Source: JAYRGC01 sp041908065 (GTDB taxonomy: Bacteria > Pseudomonadota > Alphaproteobacteria > UBA9219). From it: DNA of 27,544 nucleotides. The stretch is taken from contig JAYRGC010000046.1 of the NCBI GenBank assembly GCA_041908065.1, positions 1-27,544 on the forward strand, written 5' to 3'. The position numbers and the translations under genes were made by a program. The notes below the pieces were generated by a model. It did not search any database, had not been told where the DNA came from, and worked only from the letters and a program-made list of their open reading frames with translations. Positions 22,487 to 27,544 of the stretch are shown in pieces (within the stretch, counting starts at the first letter, position 1; each line of letters begins with the position of its first letter).

Positions 22487-23044
22487 ATGACGGATAGTTT
22501 CGACGGCGCGCGTCGCCGCTTTTTCTCCATCGCTCTGGCGGCGGTAGCTTGTTCGGTGGCGGCTCCTTCGGTCTCTTTCGCGGCCATTCCTCGCGCCAAG
22601 GGGTTAAAGTCTTTGGCCTTCCACAATTTGCATACCGACGAGCGGTTGCGGGTCGCCTATTGGAAAGACGGGGTTTACAGCCGTCCGGCTTTGGCGAAGA
22701 TAAGCCGCGTCATGCGCGATCACCGCAGCGGAGAGGAGAGGCCGGTAAATCTCCGGCTTTTGGAGCTTCTCCATGATTTGCAAGGAAAGATCGGCAGCGA
22801 CGCGGCTTTGGAGATCATCTCCGGCTATCGCGCCCCTCGCACTAACGCCATGATGGCGAGCGCATCGGACGGCGTGGCTCGGCACAGCTATCATACCCGC
22901 GCCATGGCTGCCGACATCCGTCTGCCCGGGATTTCGCTGTCAGGATTGCGTAAAACCGCCCTCGCGATGGGGCGCGGCGGAGTCGGGTACTATCCGGATT
23001 CCGGTTTCGTCCACGTCGACGTGGGGCCGGTCAGGCAGTGGTGA
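22487..23044 (+). CDS. Exported peptidoglycan peptidase, MepK/YcbK-like (DUF882, M15 fold)
   Basis: A 185-residue exported protein. The N-terminus ARRRFFSIALAAVACSVAAP (8-27) is a twin-arginine-type signal peptide, like that of E. coli YcbK/MepK. The mature part is the DUF882/M15 fold, with ISGYRAPRTNAMM (111-123), HSYHTRAMAADIRLPG (133-148) and GFVHVDVG (173-180). H136, D143 and H176 are the likely zinc ligands. The family includes endopeptidases that cut 3-3 cross-links in murein. The start at 22487 is chosen for AGGACGG 6 bases upstream and the position of the Tat motif. It converges on lipA, with a 14-base overlap of the 3' ends. The 251-base gap before it shows nothing recognisable apart from a GANTC site near 22244. 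Confidence 0.88.
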   Translation: MTDSFDGARRRFFSIALAAVACSVAAPSVSFAAIPRAKGLKSLAFHNLHTDERLRVAYWKDGVYSRPALAKISRVMRDHRSGEERPVNLRLLELLHDLQGKIGSDAALEIISGYRAPRTNAMMASASDGVARHSYHTRAMAADIRLPGISLSGLRKTALAMGRGGVGYYPDSGFVHVDVGPVRQW

Positions 23045-23966
23045 CGGTTCGCGCCGCCTTCAGTTTAGCGAAGTCGGCGTCGGCGTGGTACGACGAGCGG
23101 GTGAGGGGAGAGCTGGAGACCAGCAAAAACCCTTTGGCTCGCGCCATGGCGGCATAGCTTTCAAATTCCTCCGGCGTCACGAAGCGATCCACGGCGGCGT
23201 GCTTTGGCGTCGGTTGCAGATACTGGCCTATGGTCAGAAAATCCACGTCGGCGGCGCGCAGGTCGTCCATCACTTGCGCCAATTCCTCGCGCGTCTCCCC
23301 CAGTCCCGCCATCAACCCCGATTTAGTGAATATGGCGGGGTCTACTTCCTTGACCCGCTGCAAAAGCCGCAGCGAGGCGAAGTAACGCGCTCCCGGGCGG
23401 ATGGAAGGGTAAAGGCGCGGCACGGTTTCAAGGTTATGGTTGAAAACGTCGGGTTTGGCGGCAGCCACGCGCTCGACGGCGTTTTTCTTTCGCATGAAGT
23501 CGGGGGTCAGGATTTCTATGGTGCAGGCAGGCGCGGCGAGGCGGATGCTTTCGATCACGGCAACGAATTGGCCGGCTCCGCCGTCCGGTAAATCGTCGCG
23601 GTCGACCGAGGTGACGACGACGTGCCCCAGCCCCATGCGTTTGACGGCCTCGGCGATGCGGAAGGGTTCGAGATCGTCGACGGCGTCCGGCTTTCCGGTG
23701 GCGACGTTGCAGAAGGCGCAGGCGCGAGTGCATACCGCGCCCAGTATCATGAAGGCGGCGTGGCGGTGCTTCCAACATTCGCCGACGTTGGGGCAGGCGG
23801 CTTCCTCGCAGACGGTGTGCAGATCCAACCCGCGCATAAGGTCGCGGGTGGCGGCGAAGCTGTCGCCCGCCGGAGCCTTGACGCGAATCCAGTCCGGCTT
23901 GGGCGGAGCCGGATTGTCGGGCTTGCCGACTTTTTCGGGATGGCGGGGACGTTGAGTGTTATCCAT
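23031..23966 (-). CDS. lipA: Lipoyl synthase
   Basis: A 311-residue radical-SAM enzyme that inserts two sulfurs into protein-bound octanoyl groups. The auxiliary-cluster cysteines are C53, C58 and C64 (CEEAACPNVGEC). The radical-SAM cysteines are C79, C83 and C86 (CTRACAFC). The C-terminal RSSY (290-293) carries the serine that ligates the auxiliary cluster. The start lies 31 bases after the ilvH stop codon on the same strand, suggesting an ilvB-ilvH-lipA transcript. The N-terminal 25 residues are basic and proline-rich, as in other alphaproteobacterial LipA. lipB is not adjacent. Confidence 0.97.
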   Translation of the reverse strand: MDNTQRPRHPEKVGKPDNPAPPKPDWIRVKAPAGDSFAATRDLMRGLDLHTVCEEAACPNVGECWKHRHAAFMILGAVCTRACAFCNVATGKPDAVDDLEPFRIAEAVKRMGLGHVVVTSVDRDDLPDGGAGQFVAVIESIRLAAPACTIEILTPDFMRKKNAVERVAAAKPDVFNHNLETVPRLYPSIRPGARYFASLRLLQRVKEVDPAIFTKSGLMAGLGETREELAQVMDDLRAADVDFLTIGQYLQPTPKHAAVDRFVTPEEFESYAAMARAKGFLLVSSSPLTRSSYHADADFAKLKAARTVTTA

Positions 23967-23997
23967 GCCTAACTAACCTAATTTATGCAAACTTGTT

Positions 23998-24504
23998 TTA
24001 CCCTTCGGTTCCCATGCCGACCGAGCCGGTGCGGGCGATTTCCATAACGCCAAATGGACGCAGGGAGGATATGAGGGCGTCCACCGCGTCGGGCGAGCCG
24101 GTGGCGCATAAGATAAGCGGCGAGGCTCCGGCGTCCAGCGGCTGGCCGCCGGACTCTTTTGCCAGTTTCAGGATTTCGGCGCGGCGCGCGCCGTCTTCGA
24201 CCCCCACTTTTATCAACGCCATCTCGCGCTCGGTCCACGCGCCGGAGCGGCTGACGTTTATCACCTTATGCACCGGCACGAGGCGGTCGAGTTGCGCCAT
24301 TATCTGCTCGACGATGGCGTCGTCGCCGCAGGTGACGACGGTGATGCGCGAGACGCGGCGTTGCCCGTCCACCTCGGCCACCGACAGGCTTTCGATGTTG
24401 TAGCCGCGACCAGAAAACAATCCGATAACCCGCGCCAGCACCCCGGGTTCGTTGTCCACCAGCACGGCAAGGCAATGGCGTTTATTGGAGTTGGCGTCCG
24501 TCAT
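23998..24504 (-). CDS. ilvH: Acetolactate synthase small (regulatory) subunit
   Basis: A 168-residue regulatory subunit of acetohydroxyacid synthase, which activates the large subunit and confers valine feedback inhibition. The N-terminal ACT domain (about 9-85) has VDNEPGVLARVIGLFSGRGY and NIESLSVAEVDG. The C-terminal domain (about 90-160) has REMALIKVGV and LRPFGVMEIARTG. It overlaps the ilvB stop codon by four bases (ATGA), which implies translational coupling. Length matches the IlvH/IlvN long form. Confidence 0.96.
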   Translation of the reverse strand: MTDANSNKRHCLAVLVDNEPGVLARVIGLFSGRGYNIESLSVAEVDGQRRVSRITVVTCGDDAIVEQIMAQLDRLVPVHKVINVSRSGAWTEREMALIKVGVEDGARRAEILKLAKESGGQPLDAGASPLILCATGSPDAVDALISSLRPFGVMEIARTGSVGMGTEG

Positions 24505-26258
24505 GCTTGCTCTCCGTCAGCCGAAAAAATCATCTCGTTGTGCGCCTTGCCGCCCAAGACCATGGGCATGCAGTTTTCCGCCGGATCCACCCGCACGTCA
24601 ACGACGCACGGGCGATCCGTCACGGCCAGCATCTTGTCGATGACAGAGTCCAGTTCCGCCGGATCGCTGACGCGCAGCCCCGCTCCGCCGAACGCCTCCG
24701 CCAGCTTGACCATGTCGGGCATGGAGGGCGCGATGGTGCTTTGGGAATAACGTTTGCCGTGCAGGATTTCCTGCCATTGGCGCACCATGCCCATCCACTC
24801 GTTATTGAGTATGAACACCTTTATCGGCAAGCGGTTATGCACGGCGGTCGCCAATTCCTGTATGTTCATCATTATCGAGGAGTCTCCCGCCACGTCCACC
24901 ACCAGCTTGTCGGGGTTGGCGATTTGCGCCCCGATGGCGGCGGGCAACCCATAGCCCATCGTGCCCAAGCCGCCCGACGACACCCAGCGATGAGGGAGGT
25001 CGAACTTCAGGAATTGCGCCGCCCACATCTGGTGCTGTCCCACTTCGGTGGCGATTATGCAGTCGCGCCCCTTGACGCGCTCGCGCAGGCGTTCGAGCGC
25101 GTACTGCGGCTTGATCAGTTTGTCGGACTTGGCGTAGGCCAGACAGTCGCGCTTGCGCCATTCCTCGATCTGTTTCCACCACGCGGCCAAGGCTTCGCGT
25201 TGCGGGGCGTAGCCTTTTTCGTGCCAGACGGAAATCATTTCCTTCAGCGACAGCGCGGCGTCGCCGATGACGGCGTGATCCACGCGCACGATTTTGTTGA
25301 CCGAGCTGGGGTCTATGTCCACATGGATTTTGACCGAGCTGGGGGAGAACTCGCTTACCTTGCCGGTTACGCGGTCGTCGAAACGCGCCCCTATGTTGAT
25401 CATCACGTCGCAGTCGTGCATCGCCATGTTGGCTTCGTAGGTGCCGTGCATTCCCAACATGCCAAGGAACTGCTTGTCCGACATGGGATACCCGCCCAGC
25501 CCCATAAGCGTGCTGGTGCAGGGGAAACCGGTCAGGCGGACAAACTCGGTCAAAAGCTCGGCGGCGCGGGAACCGGCGTTTATGACCCCGCCTCCGGTGT
25601 AGAATATCGGCTTCTTGGCGACGGCCAGCGCGGCCACGGCGCGCTCTATCGCCGATTTATCCGGCTCCGGCTTGGGCTTGTAGGTCGGATGCCCTGCGCC
25701 AGATGGAGGCTCGTAGAGTCCTGAGGCGAATTGAACATCCTTGGGAATATCTATCAAAACCGGCCCCGGACGGCCATTTTGGGCGATATAGAAAGCCTCG
25801 TGGATTATCCGCGCCAAATCCTTGACGTCGCGCACGAGGTAATTGTGCTTGGTGCAATGGCGGGTCACTCCCACCGTGTCGCATTCCTGAAAGGCGTCGT
25901 TGCCGATAAGCTGCGTCGGCACCTGCCCGCTAAAACACACGATAGGGGTGGAATCCATCATCGCATCGGCCAATCCGGTGACGGCGTTGGTTGCGCCGGG
26001 GCCTGAGGTCACCAGCACCACGCCCACCTTTCCGGTCGAACGCGCATAGCCTTCGGCGGCGTGCGCCGCGCCCTGTTCGTGGCGCACCAAGATATGTTCC
26101 ACGTCTTTTTGCTGGTAAAGGGCGTCGTAAAGAGGCAAGACCGCCCCGCCCGGGTAACCGAAGATATGCTTGACGCCGTGATCCTTTAGAGCGCGAACGA
26201 CGATTTCGGCTCCGGTCATGCGCATATTCATTTGCTGGAGCTTGCTGTCGGTCGCCAT
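24501..26258 (-). CDS. ilvB: Acetolactate synthase large (catalytic) subunit
   Basis: A 585-residue thiamine-diphosphate enzyme that condenses pyruvate with pyruvate or 2-oxobutyrate, the first committed step of branched-chain amino-acid synthesis. The N-terminal pyrimidine-binding domain has GYPGGAVLPLYDAL and the catalytic glutamate E61 in RHEQGAAHAAEGYARSTG. The middle domain follows, and the C-terminal diphosphate-binding motif is GDSSIMMNIQELATA to ILNNEWMGMVRQWQ. The ATG at 26258 follows GAGGA at 6 bases; a TTG at 26264 is less likely. Often called ilvI or ilvB; the symbol choice is conventional. It is followed directly by ilvH. Confidence 0.97.
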   Translation of the reverse strand: MATDSKLQQMNMRMTGAEIVVRALKDHGVKHIFGYPGGAVLPLYDALYQQKDVEHILVRHEQGAAHAAEGYARSTGKVGVVLVTSGPGATNAVTGLADAMMDSTPIVCFSGQVPTQLIGNDAFQECDTVGVTRHCTKHNYLVRDVKDLARIIHEAFYIAQNGRPGPVLIDIPKDVQFASGLYEPPSGAGHPTYKPKPEPDKSAIERAVAALAVAKKPIFYTGGGVINAGSRAAELLTEFVRLTGFPCTSTLMGLGGYPMSDKQFLGMLGMHGTYEANMAMHDCDVMINIGARFDDRVTGKVSEFSPSSVKIHVDIDPSSVNKIVRVDHAVIGDAALSLKEMISVWHEKGYAPQREALAAWWKQIEEWRKRDCLAYAKSDKLIKPQYALERLRERVKGRDCIIATEVGQHQMWAAQFLKFDLPHRWVSSGGLGTMGYGLPAAIGAQIANPDKLVVDVAGDSSIMMNIQELATAVHNRLPIKVFILNNEWMGMVRQWQEILHGKRYSQSTIAPSMPDMVKLAEAFGGAGLRVSDPAELDSVIDKMLAVTDRPCVVDVRVDPAENCMPMVLGGKAHNEMIFSADGEQA

Positions 26259-26371
26259 GGCCAATCCTCACAGGTTCTTAGCGTTACTGAACGTCGAACA
26301 AGAAACGCTACCAAAGCTGCGGAAAAGCGTCAAACGGCGAAGCGATTGCCGGTTGCGAATCGGCTTGATGG

Positions 26372-26399
26372 ATGATAGCAGTCATCAAGGTATGTCCAA
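26372..26399 (-). promoter_or_regulatory. Candidate ilvB promoter
   Basis: On the minus strand: TTGGAC (-35), a 16-base spacer, TATCAT (-10). It leaves a leader of about 105 bases before the ilvB ATG. The leader contains AGAACCTGT and a weak AGCGTT/AACGCT hairpin but no ATG and no visible branched-chain-codon leader peptide, so attenuation of the enteric type is not supported. Confidence 0.45.
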
Positions 26400-26420
26400 C
26401 CCGCGATCAGAGGTGAGAAT

Positions 26421-26774
26421 ATGTACAAGGCTTCCTATTGGGCTTCGGTCGGCCTGTGCGCCGTAGCCATGCTTTTCATCGTCGTGGATCTTGTCGTGCT
26501 GAAAGGCAACCGGCAGATGCAGGAGCAATTCGGATCGCGGCAAAGCGAAATCAACGTCGCCCTCAACCTGTCTAAAGTGAACCAAGAGCTTGTTCAGGCC
26601 CTGGCCGAACTGGCCTCCAAGAACAACGACATAGGCATCAAGCGGCTTTTGGCCGAGAACGGCATAACCATTCAGCCGTCGGAAGAGACCAAGCAGGCGA
26701 CGGCTCCGGCCGGAGCGCAACCTGCCCAAGCGTCCAAGCAACCGGCTAAACAGCCGGTTCGTTCGACCAACTAA
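26421..26774 (+). CDS. Small single-pass membrane protein of unknown function (first of a related pair)
   Basis: A 117-residue protein I do not recognise. Residues about 7-27 form one transmembrane helix (WASVGLCAVAMLFIVVDLVV). A heptad-like helix with Q, E and L follows (about 30-85: QMQEQFGSRQSEINVALNLS, VNQELVQALAELASKNND). The tail, rich in A, P, Q and K, covers 90-117. GAGGTGAG before the ATG is a good ribosome-binding site. It is divergent from ilvB and 30 bases before the next gene. Its layout (TM helix, coiled segment, a short motif L.ELA.K..DIGIKRLLAENGI, low-complexity tail) is shared with the next gene, which suggests an ancient duplication. Confidence 0.7.
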   Translation: MYKASYWASVGLCAVAMLFIVVDLVVLKGNRQMQEQFGSRQSEINVALNLSKVNQELVQALAELASKNNDIGIKRLLAENGITIQPSEETKQATAPAGAQPAQASKQPAKQPVRSTN

Positions 26775-26804
26775 ACGATAACCCGTATTCTGGAGGATCT
26801 TACG

Positions 26805-27194
26805 ATGTCATGCTGCAAAACCGATAAGAGCGGCTCTACCGGATGCTCTTGCTCCTCTCGCTTGATGTTGCCGATATTCATGATTTCCCTGTCGCTGGCC
26901 GCCGTGTTCTCCTTCGAGACGTATCAGGCCGTGCAGGATCGCGGGCGCGTGCAACAGGCGATAGCCGCGCAGGAAACCCAGTATCAGGACGCCAAGAAGC
27001 TGCAAGCTCAATTCAACGGCTTGGTATTGGGAACGCAGCAACTGGCGGATCTCGGCAACAAAGACGCCGAAAAGATCTCAGCCCGCCTGCAGGAGCTGGG
27101 GTTGGGCGTGAAGCGCGTGTCGCCCGAACAGGCTCAGGCGATGTCGCCGCCAGTTCCTATGCCTGCGGCGGGAAATTCTCCGGTAAAGCCGTAA
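26805..27194 (+). CDS. Small single-pass membrane protein, cysteine-rich N-terminus, unknown function (second of a related pair)
   Basis: A 129-residue protein I do not recognise. The N-terminus has four cysteines, C3, C4, C14 and C16 (SCCKTDKSGSTGCSCSS), on the likely cytoplasmic side. One transmembrane helix (about 20-38: LMLPIFMISLSLAAVFSFE) follows, then a coiled segment (about 44-95: RVQQAIAAQETQYQDAKKLQ, then GTQQLADLGNKDAEKISARL), QELGLGVKRVSPEQ, and a Pro/Ala tail. The ATG follows CTGGAGGAT. A low-confidence by-eye alignment pairs QALAELASKNNDIGIKRLLA of the upstream gene with QQLADLGNKDAEKISARLQE here. The cysteines could bind metal or redox groups; that is inference. Confidence 0.7.
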   Translation: MSCCKTDKSGSTGCSCSSRLMLPIFMISLSLAAVFSFETYQAVQDRGRVQQAIAAQETQYQDAKKLQAQFNGLVLGTQQLADLGNKDAEKISARLQELGLGVKRVSPEQAQAMSPPVPMPAAGNSPVKP

Positions 27195-27204
27195 CCGGCT
27201 CTTA

Positions 27205-27348
27205 GAACCTGTTCATAATCTCGTTGCGCTGGTTTGCAAATCGGGCTTTTTAAAACTTTCGCTGCTCACGTATTTCTATATACGCTGCGCGCGAAAGTTT
27301 GAAAAAGCCCAATTTTCGCCGCAGCGTAACGAGATTCTGAACAGGTTC
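27205..27348. mobile_element. Second miniature element, 144 bp, inserted with TTA duplication
   Basis: Near-full-length imperfect palindrome. The left end GAACCTGTTCATAATCTCG and the complement of the right end GAACCTGTTCAGAATCTCG match at 18 of 19 positions, and the similarity continues inward for about 60 bases (GGGCTTTTTAAAACTTTCGC against GGGCTTTTTCAAACTTTCGC). It is flanked by TTA on both sides (27202-27204 and 27349-27351). Removing it and one TTA restores CTCTTACGCAAAAC, the terminus of the other element family. A 3-bp TNA duplication is typical of part of the IS5 family, so this may be an IS5-related MITE. No transposase is present. Confidence 0.8.
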
Positions 27349-27544
27349 TTACGCAAAACTGGCGGGTTTGCTTTCCGAATTAAGGAGCGAAGTTACAGCC
27401 AAAGACCGTCATTGCGAGCCGCCCCTCATTGTTTTGACAGCGTTCAACGCTGTCGGGCGGCGAAGCAATCCAGTGCCGTTGCGCCTGTGGCACTGGATTG
27501 CTTCGGGGCGTGAAGAAGGCCCCTCGCAATAACGCTATTTTTGA
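27349..27544. mobile_element. Palindromic element copy F, interrupted at its left end and cut by the window end
   Basis: It begins with CTCTTA (27199-27204), is interrupted by the 144-bp element, and resumes at TTACGCAAAAC (27349). The core 27408-27533 has GTCATTGCGAGCCGCC, the hairpin GACAGCGTTCAACGCTGTC, the arms CGAAGCAATCCAGTGCC and GGCACTGGATTGCTTCG, the terminal hairpin GGGGCGTGAAGAAGGCCCC, and CTCGCAATAAC. Same orientation as copy A. The right terminus lies beyond the window. Confidence 0.75.

Noticed and set aside
22258..22626. A 122-codon minus-strand frame in the gap before the MepK-like gene
   Set aside because: It overlaps the signal-peptide region of the plus-strand gene, has a low-complexity basic composition, and shows no ribosome-binding site or recognisable motif.
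26259..26371. A leader-peptide attenuator for ilvBH
   Set aside because: The leader has no ATG, no run of Ile, Leu or Val codons and no terminator hairpin with a T-tract.

Overview
The window reads as a chromosomal segment of an alphaproteobacterium. It has a gcrA gene (a cell-cycle regulator essentially confined to that class), alphaproteobacterial-type RpoB, RpoC and YidC, a hopanoid-type sugar epimerase (HpnA), and many short palindromic intergenic repeats. A likely rquA gene (rhodoquinone biosynthesis) suggests a facultatively or strictly anaerobic, Rhodospirillum-like respiratory chain that can use fumarate. The lineage below class is not determined.

Layout. 1-2470: a strong 56-nt hairpin, yidD, yidC and the rpoB leader. 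2471-11202: rpoB and rpoC, separated by a cloverleaf-like repeat, then a clear intrinsic terminator. 11206-12380: a miniature inverted-repeat element, a compact DnaA/CtrA-like/GANTC site cluster, then gcrA. 12382-12753: palindromic repeats, one with a 28-bp tandem expansion. 12786-14722 (minus strand): tRNA-Gly, tRNA-Trp, secE, nusG, rquA in transcription order. 14798-19782 (minus): a GT-C membrane protein with C-terminal TPR-like repeats, ilvD and hpnA, with repeats in the gaps. 19898-23044 (plus): metG, tRNA-Asn, a Nudix hydrolase and a Tat-exported MepK/YcbK-like peptidase. 23031-26258 (minus): ilvB, ilvH, lipA. 26421-27194 (plus): two small related membrane proteins of unknown function. 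27197-27544: one miniature element inserted into another.

How the parts relate. The block normally written tRNA-Gly / tuf / tRNA-Trp / secE / nusG / rplKAJL / rpoBC is dismantled here. rpoBC follows yidC on one strand. The tRNA-Gly, tRNA-Trp, secE and nusG part lies about 3 kb away on the other strand, without tuf, and leads into rquA where rplK is expected. ilvB, ilvH and ilvD supply three steps of branched-chain amino-acid synthesis. YidD and YidC act in membrane-protein insertion and SecE in translocation. The gaps are dominated by one family of 0.1-0.22-kb nested palindromes, with at least six full or partial copies in 27.5 kb and no transposase gene in the window.

The best leads are rquA fused to the nusG operon, the cell-cycle control region upstream of gcrA, the family of miniature elements with a dated nested insertion, and the paralogous membrane-protein pair at the right end.
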